Notes: generated from the sequence alone by a model not told the origin. DNA of 48,315 bases from an uncultured Lachnospiraceae bacterium (GCA_910585075.1 CAJUED010000029.1:1-48315); one strand, 5' to 3'. Counted from the first letter of the stretch, positions 35,199 to 43,408 are shown. Numbers and translations are program-made.

Positions 35199-35657
35199 TC
35201 AGTCATCCTCAAGAAGCTCTATCATACATTTTAAATCCGCATTTGCATCCAGATATGCATACCTTCCCGCCCCGTTTCCATACTCTCCTTTCTGAACAAG
35301 CGTCATACCGAATTTTTCGCATGCCGCTATATTCTCCTGCATTCCTTTCATACGGAACGCAATATGATGGATTCCCTCACCATGTTGTTCGAGAAATTCT
35401 CTCCAGGTAGACGGTGCTTCATTGGGCTCAATCAATTCAATCTGAAAACCGTTATCCAGATTAAAAAAGGCCATCAGGCAATTTGCTTCCGGAGCTGCTT
35501 CTCCTTTATACACGGTCTGAGTAATCTCATATTCTCCTCCGTCAATCGTCGGAGGAACCTCTACTCCAAAAAGCTCAGCAAATTTTGCTTTGGTTGCCTC
35601 CACATCCTTTACAATGAATCCTACCTGGGCTATCGCATTTAATTCAATCGTCTTCAT
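35199..35657 (-). CDS. VOC-family protein (methylmalonyl-CoA epimerase/glyoxalase fold)
   Basis: 152 residues from the ATG at 35657 (AAGGAG eight bases upstream); the longer frame has no ribosome site. Two beta-alpha-beta-beta-beta modules: AQVGFIVKDVEATKAKFAEL and EGIHHIAFRMKGMQENIAA. Of the usual metal ligands it keeps a His (IHHIAF) and the terminal Glu (MIELLE), and has a Glu in QIELIEP, but the first-strand His is replaced by Gln-Val-Gly. It may therefore bind metal differently. It is co-transcribed with the SDR at 34482-35180. It is probably an epimerase, isomerase or lyase. Confidence 0.87.
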   Translation of the reverse strand: MKTIELNAIAQVGFIVKDVEATKAKFAELFGVEVPPTIDGGEYEITQTVYKGEAAPEANCLMAFFNLDNGFQIELIEPNEAPSTWREFLEQHGEGIHHIAFRMKGMQENIAACEKFGMTLVQKGEYGNGAGRYAYLDANADLKCMIELLEDD

Positions 35658-35690
35658 CCCTTTTTCTCCTTTTCCTTTCATTGAATATTT

Positions 35691-35795
35691 TGTGCATTTT
35701 GTCATTTTTATGCATATATGGTAGCACATATTTGAGCACTTATCAACCATTTATGCACCGAATATATGCTCAAATTTTGGTGCTTTTTTCACATC
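35691..35795 (-). promoter_or_regulatory. Repeat-rich control region of the VOC/SDR operon
   Basis: This region holds TGTGCATTTTGTCA (35691-35704), ATTTTTATGCATA (35704-35716), inverted TTTGAGCA/TGCTCAAA, and GGTGCTTTTTTCACATC (35779-35795). The last is nearly the same as the motif at 36371-36389 in the AraC promoter. These are candidate AraC-family binding sites. Confidence 0.45.
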
Positions 35796-35847
35796 AAACG
35801 ATACTGTGTGCAACAAATCGTCTGATTGCACAGAACATATCCATCGC

Positions 35848-36309
35848 CTATCTTACAGGTTTGATGTTCAGATTTACACCCAAAACATCCTCACTGTCCA
35901 CAATTGTCCAGCTACTGCCTGGGTAACATCCAACCGTTCTGTTTACATCAAAGCCCATCTCAGAAAGCTCTTTAAGAACATCTTCTCTGTCTGTTCCCAC
36001 CTCAAATCCCAAATGATGGACACCGTTTCCATGCTTGTCAGCAAACTCCTGAAAAGAACTTGGACCGCCTGCCGCCTGGTGAAGCTCCAACACAAAATTA
36101 CCGAAATATATATTACACACAAGCAGATCTGCCGGTATTTTTTCCCCCCGGTAAGTATATGGATATTCTTCGTTTCCTTCCAGGTGATTGACAATGATTT
36201 CAGGTACCGGAATATCCAAAACAGCCGCCCATGCCTGTGCAGCTTTGTATATATCTGCCACAACAATGTTGATTTGTATAAATTTATCTTTTTTTAAGGG
36301 TGTTTTCAT
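35848..36309 (-). CDS. VOC-family protein, degenerate metal site
   Basis: 153 residues with the same two-module fold as the 35199-35657 product (shared PSxxxEFxxxHGxGxHHxxF). The first-strand His is missing (FIQINIVVAD) and the last strand reads GVNLNIKP, so the terminal Glu ligand is lost too. GGAAAGGA precedes the ATG by eight bases. It is divergent from the AraC regulator gene and upstream of the VOC/SDR pair with a 190-base gap rich in repeats. It might be a binding or non-metal catalytic partner of the other VOC protein. Confidence 0.85.
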   Translation of the reverse strand: MKTPLKKDKFIQINIVVADIYKAAQAWAAVLDIPVPEIIVNHLEGNEEYPYTYRGEKIPADLLVCNIYFGNFVLELHQAAGGPSSFQEFADKHGNGVHHLGFEVGTDREDVLKELSEMGFDVNRTVGCYPGSSWTIVDSEDVLGVNLNIKPVR

Positions 36310-36369
36310 AATATAATTCCTTTCCTACCAATAAGCCGGCCCCAGGAGCGCGACAACGTTTGATTTTTA

Positions 36370-36398
36370 TTGTGCATTTTTTTCACATCTGATATAAT
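36370..36398 (+). promoter_or_regulatory. Promoter of the AraC regulator with recurring motif
   Basis: TTGTGC (36370-36375), 17-base spacer, TATAAT (36393-36398). The spacer and -35 contain TGTGCATTTTTTTCACATC (36371-36389), a close copy of 35779-35795. Placement suggests autoregulation and shared control with the VOC genes. Confidence 0.6.
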
Positions 36399-36497
36399 AG
36401 TATTGTAATTTTTTTTACATACACCATAGGCAATATGTAACATAGCCTCCCTGCCGCATACAATATTTGCATTTTCCCGAAAATTCAGGTGATAAAA

Positions 36498-37376
36498 ATG
36501 ATCGACAATAACAACCATGAAAATCTCTATAAATATGGAAATGGCAGAAATGTCCTTATCAGTTACATTGACCAGGTGGAGCCCTGTCCATTCCACTGGC
36601 ACTTGTATTCCGAAGTCATTTATATTCTTAATGGAGAGCTGTTCATTAATGTAGATGGCGCGCCTTATCACCTTACAGGTGGAAACATCATTTTTATTTC
36701 CCCCTGCGAACTCCACAGCATCCTTCCCGAACAAAGTACTCAAACCATGCTGTTGCAGTATGACCCCTCTATATTAATGCAATTTCCCAGCATAGCCGAA
36801 CACAATCTGACAATACAACAGCATATAAAAACTCTCTCATCCTCTGAAAATCCCCTTCTCTTTGAAAGTTTACGTGCGCTTTTGTACAACGTTTATGACC
36901 TTCAAAAAGACGATTCCGAACAAACCGCAGATCCTTTTTACGATGTGAATCAATATATGTTGATCTGTCAAATGGCCACCTTGCTATTTTCCTGTGAAAA
37001 ACAGCTGTCTAAGCCAATTCTTGAGAAGATACCTGTTAGACCACGGAAAGCCATGCAATCCATTTTAGAGGCATGCTCCTACATTTCCCGAAACTATACC
37101 GATGACATTACTTTGACCCAATTAGCGGAAAGAGCCGGTATGAGCAAATTTTATTTTTCCAGAATGTTTGAGCAGTACACCAATTCCAACTTTAATACTT
37201 ATCTTGCCAAATGCCGCCTGGACAACGCCAAACGACTTCTGGCAAATAAAGATAATAAGATCACAGATATTGCCTTTCAATCCGGCTTTGGCTCCCTTGC
37301 CACTTTTAATCGAATATTTTTAAAATATGAGGGAATGTCCCCTACCGATTTCCGTAAACTCCACAATGTAAATTAA
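36498..37376 (+). CDS. AraC-family transcriptional regulator with cupin domain
   Basis: 292 residues from the ATG at 36498 (AGGTG six bases upstream). The N-terminal cupin has PFHWHLYSEVIYILNG with the His/Glu pattern, and the ending NIIFISPCELHSI is typical of the ligand domain. The C-terminal two-helix-turn-helix domain (about 190-290) has LTQLAERAGMSKFYFSRMF and IAFQSGFGSLATFNRIF. It is divergent from the second VOC gene and central in the island. It is the likely activator of the flanking transcription units on a sugar-type signal. Confidence 0.93.
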   Translation: MIDNNNHENLYKYGNGRNVLISYIDQVEPCPFHWHLYSEVIYILNGELFINVDGAPYHLTGGNIIFISPCELHSILPEQSTQTMLLQYDPSILMQFPSIAEHNLTIQQHIKTLSSSENPLLFESLRALLYNVYDLQKDDSEQTADPFYDVNQYMLICQMATLLFSCEKQLSKPILEKIPVRPRKAMQSILEACSYISRNYTDDITLTQLAERAGMSKFYFSRMFEQYTNSNFNTYLAKCRLDNAKRLLANKDNKITDIAFQSGFGSLATFNRIFLKYEGMSPTDFRKLHNVN

Positions 37377-37385
37377 ACAAACATT

Positions 37386-38273
37386 TTATTCCTTCAGCCT
37401 GTAGCTTACAAATGCGAACTTACCGCCATCCGGTGACCACGAATTTACATTCAGCGTTCCCTGCCCTCCGAAAAGCTCTACAAGTACTTGATCATTTTCT
37501 CCATCAGGGGTCATCATATGTATCTCAACATTTTTGTTGGCGGGATGATCTCCCGGTTCAACATCTCCTTTTTGGTAAGAAATATATATCACCTTTCTCC
37601 CATCAGGAGATACATGTGCGAACCAGTTATTGCGCTCATTTTTCGTGATCTGTTCCTGCCCACTTCCATCAGGATTCATTTTCCAAATCTGCATAAGGCC
37701 GGTTCTTACTGAATTAAACCAGATTTTCTTTCCATCCGGTGCATATTCAGGGCCGTCATTAAGCCCATCCGAAAAAGTTAACCTTACTTCTCTTCCGCCG
37801 CCTGCTGGTATCGTATAGATATCGTATTGTCCATTGCGTTCTCCACAGTAAGCCAGGGTACTTCCATCTGGAGACCACCCATGAAGATAACTGGGAGCAA
37901 TCGGAGTGAGCAACTCAGGTTTCCCTCCATCAATGGGAATAACATAGACCCTTGATTCCCCATCCTCATAGGTCTGATGGCTAACCGCAATCCTATCATC
38001 CCCGGGTGCAAGTACATGGTCATTATTACACTGATTACAAAAACCTGTATCAATCACTGTAACCGCACCGGTCTCAATGTCTACTTTCTCAATGTTCCCC
38101 TCACTGTTCACAATCAGCTCACGACCATTTTTTCTCCAATTAGGCGCCTCGATCAGATGTTCAAATTCCTTAATTACTCTACGCTCCCCAGTACTGAGAT
38201 TATAAATTTCCAAAATACTGATAACATCACGTCTCTCAGCCTTTCTTCTGTTTACATCATCCAGAACTCTCAT
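37386..38273 (-). CDS. Cytoplasmic PD40/TolB-like beta-propeller protein
   Basis: 295 residues with repeated PD40 strands: PDGSTLAYCGERNGQYDIYTI, with the variants APDGKKIWFNSV, SPDGRKVIYIS and SPDGGKFAFVS. No signal peptide is present, so unlike TolB it stays in the cytoplasm. CNQCNNDHVLAPGDDRIAVS is a distinctive conserved-looking stretch with two Cys and a His. The fold matches TolB-like and oligogalacturonate-lyase-like propellers. Its place between the AraC gene and the Gfo/Idh gene suggests a catabolic enzyme of the island, possibly a lyase. Specific reaction unknown. Confidence 0.85.
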   Translation of the reverse strand: MRVLDDVNRRKAERRDVISILEIYNLSTGERRVIKEFEHLIEAPNWRKNGRELIVNSEGNIEKVDIETGAVTVIDTGFCNQCNNDHVLAPGDDRIAVSHQTYEDGESRVYVIPIDGGKPELLTPIAPSYLHGWSPDGSTLAYCGERNGQYDIYTIPAGGGREVRLTFSDGLNDGPEYAPDGKKIWFNSVRTGLMQIWKMNPDGSGQEQITKNERNNWFAHVSPDGRKVIYISYQKGDVEPGDHPANKNVEIHMMTPDGENDQVLVELFGGQGTLNVNSWSPDGGKFAFVSYRLKE

Positions 38274-38392
38274 TCTCTTTCTCTTTCTCCTCTAAATTTG
38301 TACTTCGTGATGGATTTATTTTAACACTCCACCACTTTTACCACTCCTCATTTATTGTTATAATTGTCTCCACTTTTTGCTATTCCGCAAAT

Positions 38393-38405
38393 ATTTTTAT
38401 GCATA
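38393..38405. promoter_or_regulatory. Motif shared with the VOC operon control region
   Basis: ATTTTTATGCATA is identical to 35704-35716 upstream of the first VOC gene. Here it lies about 120 bases upstream of the propeller gene, within the 323-base gap 38274-38596. That gap otherwise holds AT-rich promoter-like sequence and the terminator at 38470-38511. Confidence 0.4.
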
Positions 38406-38469
38406 AATTCAACTAAACCTAGAATTGGAAATCTTTTAAATGAAAATATAACCAATTTTCCATCAAAAT

Positions 38470-38511
38470 AAGAAAGCAGCAAATACATTTTGTTGTATCT
38501 TCTGCTTTCTT
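38470..38511 (-). terminator. Terminator hairpin after the Gfo/Idh gene
   Basis: AAGAAAGCAG (38470-38479) and CTGCTTTCTT (38502-38511) are perfect arms, and the stem continues inward with ATACA/TGTAT. On the minus strand it is followed by ATTTTG. It separates the Gfo/Idh and propeller transcripts. Confidence 0.65.
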
Positions 38512-38596
38512 CAGACATGACCAGGTATATAACCTGAAATATTATTCAAATAATAAAACATTATTCATAACAAAAAGGAAAACAAACTTCACATAA

Positions 38597-39688
38597 TCAG
38601 ACATTAGTGGTCATAATATATTCCTGTCCCGTTTGTGCAGATGTAATTAAACCGGCCAATGCCTCAGTAACGTGGATTACCAATGAATTATCCACATGTT
38701 CCCCTCTCTCAATAGCGGCAGCCATAGACGCTACGCCTGCACCACGCAGGTAACCGTTGTACTCTCTGTCACGATTTGGCATGGTATAAAAGATATCGGA
38801 ATCATCTCTGATATCCGTTTCTTCCACTACACGATTGAGTGTCTGCTCCTGCCGATAAATCTTCGCCTGTCCCCCAGTCATATTGGGATCCGGCACACAC
38901 ATGGTACCTTCAGTTCCATAAATCTCAAACAGGGGGAGGGTCGTCTTCCAGGCATCAAAAGAAATATTCAAACTGACATTCACTCCACTTTTCATACGTA
39001 TCAAGGACAAGTAAGTGGTAGGTGTTTCCACATCAATGTATTTGCCCTTCCGCGGTCCACAATAGATTTCCCGTTTCTGTGTTCCAGTACTGCCATAAGC
39101 AAAAATTCTTTCCACCGGCCCAAGAATTGTCACCAACGCTGTCAGATAATAACCGCCAATATCAAAGACCGGACCTGCGTCCTCTTTGTAGAAAGCATCC
39201 GGTGCAGGATGCCAGGTTTCCATGCCATGAGATAACACATTAGCCACCACATAGAGTGGTCTTCCAATCCACCCATCCTGAATCAGCCTTTTACAGTTCT
39301 GAATTGGCGCACTAAGATACGTATCAGGGGCGCCGTTTATTTCAACCTTATGGCTATAAGCATATTCTGCAATCTCCTTCGCATCAGACAACGTCTGCGC
39401 AAAAGGCTTTTCACTGTAGACGTGTTTACCTGCATCAATAATCTGTCTGTCAATGGCAACATGAAATTTGGGCGGTGTCAGATTAATTACAATCTCTACC
39501 TCCGGATCACTTAAAAGTTCTTCCACTGTTCCGTATGATGAAATCCCATATTTTTCCGCCGCCTTCTGTGCAACACTTTTCTCCACATCAGCCACATATA
39601 CAAGCTCCAGACTATCTTTATAGAATTGCTGGATATCTTTAATATAAGTATTGCTGATCACACCGCATCCAATAATACCTGTTTTCAT
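38597..39688 (-). CDS. Gfo/Idh/MocA-family oxidoreductase
   Basis: 363 residues. N-terminal Rossmann domain begins MKTGIIGCGVISNTYI (GxGxxS-type) and has the EKP motif (YSEKPFAQTL) with the catalytic Lys. The C-terminal domain includes GAPDTYLSAPIQNCKRLI and GPVFDIGGYYLTALVTILGP, a pattern shared with glucoside 3-dehydrogenase/DgpA-like members. AAGGAGGGG precedes the ATG. It should oxidise a sugar hydroxyl with NAD(P). Paired with the downstream-facing TIM barrel, it fits oxidative deglycosylation. Other sugar dehydrogenase roles are possible. Confidence 0.92.
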   Translation of the reverse strand: MKTGIIGCGVISNTYIKDIQQFYKDSLELVYVADVEKSVAQKAAEKYGISSYGTVEELLSDPEVEIVINLTPPKFHVAIDRQIIDAGKHVYSEKPFAQTLSDAKEIAEYAYSHKVEINGAPDTYLSAPIQNCKRLIQDGWIGRPLYVVANVLSHGMETWHPAPDAFYKEDAGPVFDIGGYYLTALVTILGPVERIFAYGSTGTQKREIYCGPRKGKYIDVETPTTYLSLIRMKSGVNVSLNISFDAWKTTLPLFEIYGTEGTMCVPDPNMTGGQAKIYRQEQTLNRVVEETDIRDDSDIFYTMPNRDREYNGYLRGAGVASMAAAIERGEHVDNSLVIHVTEALAGLITSAQTGQEYIMTTNV

Positions 39689-39855
39689 CTTCCCCTCCTT
39701 CTGATCAAACTATTGTCTAAAACCAAAACTCCTTTTATTATATCATTTCGATCAAATAGGTAATACTCAGATATTGTACAGATGCTTCTCATTTTTTGCT
39801 CAGTCTGCCAGAATTCAAATGCTTCTGATACTGACAGTATTTTTTGATTTATTAA

Positions 39856-40689
39856 CTACAAATACAGATTCATTTCTGAAGCCAGAGCCTTTAAGTGGCG
39901 TGTTGCTTCAGTATAATCAATTTCTTCCGTCATATGCTCAAGCATAAGACATACATGATCGTCAAGTTTTGCCATACATTCCAGATATGTTCTATAGTCC
40001 AGTTCCCCCAAACCGGGCCGACATTCATCTAAATGTACTGTCAGTTTCCCACTGAGTCTTATATCCTTGGCATGGCAGCTTCGGATATGAGGTCCAAGCT
40101 TATCAAACCATTCCCGGAGGACATCGCTGTTTTTGTAATAAAGCTGTGGACTACATATAATATTTACCGGATCCAGGTGCGCCGCAAACCCTTTCCGGTC
40201 AATGGCATGTATAAGCTCCAGATAAGAATCCGCCGTATCAGGATACATCCAAGGCATAGGTTCCAGAGAATAAGCTGTATGCTTTGGATTCACACGGTCA
40301 ATAATCATCTGCGTCGTCTGTACAATCTCATCAAATGCGTGGGAGGTCAAGTTATCCTTATGGGGCCCGTCCCACTGTTCGCTATAAGAACCTGCAATAT
40401 TAACACAACAATTTGCACCTACATAATCAGCTAACTCCAGCTGTCGCACAGCATACTCAATATTTTCCTTCCGTTTCTTTTCATCTCTGTCCAGCGTATT
40501 ATTCCAGACTCCGATTTCGCAGATTACAAGGTCTGCTTCTTTAGCGGCATCCTTATACCCGTCGATGGTCTTAAGGTCTGCAGTTGAATCCACAGGGAAA
40601 TAAACTGCCGAATACCCCGCATCCCGTGCTGCTTCGGCCCACTCTTTTGGTGTGTTCCATTTTTTAAAAATAAATCCTCCAAAACGCAT
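39856..40689 (-). CDS. Sugar phosphate isomerase/epimerase-like TIM barrel (AP-endonuclease 2 fold)
   Basis: 277 residues of the xylose-isomerase-like TIM-barrel superfamily. Likely metal ligands are Glu in SLEPMPWMYP, Asp/His in AHLDPVN, His in SCHAKDI and Glu in LEHM. AGGAG precedes the ATG. It is the first gene upstream of the Gfo/Idh gene, 167 bases apart. Members include epimerases, dehydratases and DgpC-type C-deglycosylases, which act on the 3-keto product of a Gfo/Idh enzyme. I infer a related partnership; the exact reaction is open. Confidence 0.9.
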   Translation of the reverse strand: MRFGGFIFKKWNTPKEWAEAARDAGYSAVYFPVDSTADLKTIDGYKDAAKEADLVICEIGVWNNTLDRDEKKRKENIEYAVRQLELADYVGANCCVNIAGSYSEQWDGPHKDNLTSHAFDEIVQTTQMIIDRVNPKHTAYSLEPMPWMYPDTADSYLELIHAIDRKGFAAHLDPVNIICSPQLYYKNSDVLREWFDKLGPHIRSCHAKDIRLSGKLTVHLDECRPGLGELDYRTYLECMAKLDDHVCLMLEHMTEEIDYTEATRHLKALASEMNLYL

Positions 40690-40716
40690 ATCTTTCTCCT
40701 TCTCTTTTTTATTTTA

Positions 40717-40733
40717 GGCATTTGTTAAATGCC
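40717..40733. promoter_or_regulatory. Palindrome in the TIM-barrel gene leader
   Basis: GGCATTT (40717-40723) and AAATGCC (40727-40733) are perfect arms with a 3-base centre, about 30 bases before the start codon. Operator or small hairpin. Confidence 0.45.
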
Positions 40734-40810
40734 GAAACCCATTGATTTTACTGGGCTTTCTTACTGTTTTATGATAAATTCTCTCTCCATGAAATAGCAC
40801 TACCAGATAA

Positions 40811-41015
40811 AAAGGGGGCCTGACCGTATCAAAATGGGGCTGCCCTAAGGTTCATATGGTAAAAGGGCAGGACTTCTTATTCCCATGAAAATATGGAACC
40901 GCGGATGTTTTCCAGTATCCTGCAGGATACGGAAGAATGGAACAGACTCTATACGATACGCACGATTGTCGAAAGAGCCATTAACCACCGGAATCTGAAA
41001 CCTTTATATGGGTAA
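40811..41015 (+). pseudogene. Transposase relic (DDE-type, C-terminal part)
   Basis: Two reading frames carry pieces of one transposase end. KWGCPKVHMVKGQDF reads in the frame starting 40811; after a shift near 40863 the other frame gives RTSYSHENMEPRMFSSIL and EEWNRLYTIRTIVERAINH. The last piece matches the usual transposase ending in which a W..LY..RT.VER block follows a Cys-rich stretch. The N-terminal catalytic part is missing. No intact inverted repeats are visible. The rest of the 673-base gap 40690-41362 contains no gene I can support. Confidence 0.65.
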
Positions 41016-41278
41016 AGTTATCCACATCGAAGGATAAAATCTTTTAACAATTACCCATTTCTATTTATCAATCGTTCGCCTTATATTGCTTTCCATAATA
41101 CTGTACACATAAATTCCTCTAACTTCACGAATCAGAAAGCTATGGATTTTCCTATCTATTCTTTCCCAATAGTATCATGCCGATTTCCTATCTGCAAGTT
41201 TTCTTTCTCATAAAAGTCTATTTCGGATTTTGAGGTGTTACAAAAGTCCATCAAATCATAACAACGTTGATTCCCCTC

Positions 41279-41307
41279 TTGCTAAAAACATGACAAAGAG
41301 GTATATT
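41279..41307 (+). promoter_or_regulatory. Promoter of the peroxiredoxin gene
   Basis: TTGCTA (41279-41284), 17-base spacer, TATATT (41302-41307), about 56 bases before the ATG. Confidence 0.55.
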
Positions 41308-41362
41308 TCAAGGTAAGGTGTCAAATAATCTCACTACAAGAATGAAACAGGAGGACATAAAC

Positions 41363-41815
41363 ATGCTGGAAACAGGAACCAAAGCGCCGTCATTTTCACT
41401 GCCTGACCAGAACGGACAGATTCACACATTAGAGGAGTACAGAGGAAAAAAGGTCATTCTGTATTTTTATCCCAAGGATAATACGCCGGGTTGTACAAAA
41501 CAGGCCTGCAATTTTGGAGAACTGTATCCTCAGTTCCAGGAAAAAGGCGCCGTAGTGCTGGGCGTCAGCAAGGACAGCGTAGCTTCCCACAAAAAATTTG
41601 AGGAAAAACATTCCCTCCCTTTTACACTGCTTTCCGATCCGGAGCTCTCCTGTATACAGGCTTATGACGTTTGGCAGGAAAAGAAAAATTACGGAAAAGT
41701 CAGTATGGGCGTGGTAAGAACCACCTATCTGCTGGATGAAGAAGGGATGATCGTGAAAGCCTTCGGCAATGTAAAGGCGGCGGAAAAACCGGCCCAGATG
41801 CTGGAAAATATTTGA
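41363..41815 (+). CDS. bcp: Peroxiredoxin (Bcp/PrxQ-type thiol peroxidase)
   Basis: 150 residues from the ATG at 41363 (GGAGG eight bases upstream); the longer frame to 41318 lacks a site. Peroxidatic Cys44 lies in TPGCTKQAC with resolving Cys49 five residues on, the PrxQ/Bcp arrangement. It reduces hydroperoxides using thioredoxin in the cytoplasm. It is followed by the MATE gene after 52 bases and may share its transcript. Confidence 0.93.
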   Translation: MLETGTKAPSFSLPDQNGQIHTLEEYRGKKVILYFYPKDNTPGCTKQACNFGELYPQFQEKGAVVLGVSKDSVASHKKFEEKHSLPFTLLSDPELSCIQAYDVWQEKKNYGKVSMGVVRTTYLLDEEGMIVKAFGNVKAAEKPAQMLENI

Positions 41816-41867
41816 CTCTTAAAACTATCTGAAAAGGCGGACATTTTTGTCCGAAATGGAGATTCTT

Positions 41868-43223
41868 ATGAAGGAAAAAGTATCAATTAACAAAAGAGAA
41901 TTTTATCAAAATCTCACAAGGCTTGCGCTTCCTTTTTCACTGCAGAGCCTGATGCTGGCGTCCGTGGCCGCGGGAGACGCGCTGATGCTTGGGAAAATTG
42001 CCCAGGATGAAATGACAGCCGTATCTTTAGCCACCCAGATTCAGTTTGTCCAAAATATGTTCCTTGGCGCGGCAACCGGCGCAGGTGCCATTCTCGGCGC
42101 CCAATATTGGGGAAAAGGGGACAAGCATACTTTGGAGGATATTTTCAATATCATACTCCGCTTTTGCGGAATCATATCCCTGATCTTCTTTTTGGCATGC
42201 GAGCTGACCCCGGGGCCGCTTATGCATATTTTCACCTCCGATGAGGCTCTGGTTGCCATAGGCAGTTCCTACCTGCGTATCGCGGGATGGTCCTATCTGC
42301 TTACAGGGGTATCCCAATGTTATCTGGCCATGATGAAAGTGTCGGACCATGTAAAGCCCGGCGCCCTCATCAGCTCAAGCGCGGTGCTTTTAAATTTATG
42401 TCTGAATGCGATATTTATCTTCGGCTTATTTGGAATGCCAAAAATGCAGGCAAGGGGAGCTGCCTTTGCCACCACCCTTTCCCGTATCATTGAGCTGGCC
42501 CTATGTATTATCGTATCTGCAAAGGCCTCCTACATACGCCCGGCCTTCGGAAGATTTTTTAAGCTGCCCAAACAGCTGACGGCCGATTTTGTCAAGCAGT
42601 GTCTGCCTCTTATGGGCGGTTCCTTATGCTGGGGCGTAGGATTCACATCCTATACCGCAATTATGGGTCATATGGGAACCGACGCCGCGGCGGCAAACTC
42701 CGTATCCGCAGTTGCCCGGGATCTGATTTGCTGCATGTGCAACGGCATTGGCAGCGCTGCCGGCATCATGGTAGGGAACGAGCTGGGCGCCGGACGCCTG
42801 GAATTGGGTAAGGCATACGGCATCAAACTAAAAAATATTTCCTACCTTATCGGACTTATATCCACGGCCCTTGTGCTTGCAGTGACGCCCCTTGTTATAA
42901 ATATGGTTATCCTGACGGAACAGGCCCGGAATTACCTGATAGGAATGATGATCATCCTGTCCGTCTACATGATTGGCCGCTGTGTCAATACTGTCACCAT
43001 TAACGGCGTGCTGGACGGGGGCGGCGATACCCTGTTCGATATGTACAGCCTTATCGTCTCCATGTGGCTGATTGCCATCCCTCTGGCCCTGGTGGGTGCC
43101 TTTATCCTGCACTGGCATCCGCTGGCGGTTTATGCCTGTACCTGCCTGGACGAAGTAGGGAAAATTCCCTGGGTTATGATTCGGTTCAGGAAATATAAGT
43201 GGGTGCAGGATTTGACAAGATAG
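41868..43223 (+). CDS. MATE-family efflux transporter
   Basis: 451 residues from the ATG at 41868 (GGAG six bases upstream; the longer frame begins at a TTG without a site). Twelve hydrophobic helices in two similar halves. Typical MATE positions include SLATQIQFVQNMFLGAATGAG in the first half and AAAANSVSAVARDL in the second. It exports cationic drugs or metabolites by Na+ or H+ antiport; substrate unknown. A terminator follows. Confidence 0.92.
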   Translation: MKEKVSINKREFYQNLTRLALPFSLQSLMLASVAAGDALMLGKIAQDEMTAVSLATQIQFVQNMFLGAATGAGAILGAQYWGKGDKHTLEDIFNIILRFCGIISLIFFLACELTPGPLMHIFTSDEALVAIGSSYLRIAGWSYLLTGVSQCYLAMMKVSDHVKPGALISSSAVLLNLCLNAIFIFGLFGMPKMQARGAAFATTLSRIIELALCIIVSAKASYIRPAFGRFFKLPKQLTADFVKQCLPLMGGSLCWGVGFTSYTAIMGHMGTDAAAANSVSAVARDLICCMCNGIGSAAGIMVGNELGAGRLELGKAYGIKLKNISYLIGLISTALVLAVTPLVINMVILTEQARNYLIGMMIILSVYMIGRCVNTVTINGVLDGGGDTLFDMYSLIVSMWLIAIPLALVGAFILHWHPLAVYACTCLDEVGKIPWVMIRFRKYKWVQDLTR

Positions 43224-43278
43224 AATAAAGTCTGCTCTGCAAATCCACTTATCAAAACATGCGCCGCAAGGCACACCG

Positions 43279-43330
43279 AAAACAGCCTTCATCCCACGGT
43301 TTACCCACAGGATAAAGGCTGTTTTTATTT
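43279..43330. terminator. Terminator after the MATE gene
   Basis: AAAACAGCCTTCATCC (43279-43294) pairs with GGATAAAGGCTGTTTT (43310-43325) at 15 of 16 positions, followed by TATTT. The stem also works on the minus strand, where the hybrid kinase gene ends at 43409. Confidence 0.85.
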
Positions 43331-43408
43331 ATAAACTGAGTGGTGCAAAAATCATTGGCTTCCTGCGCCGCCGCATAAATGGTATTCATCAGGGAAGTTA
43401 CATACTTC

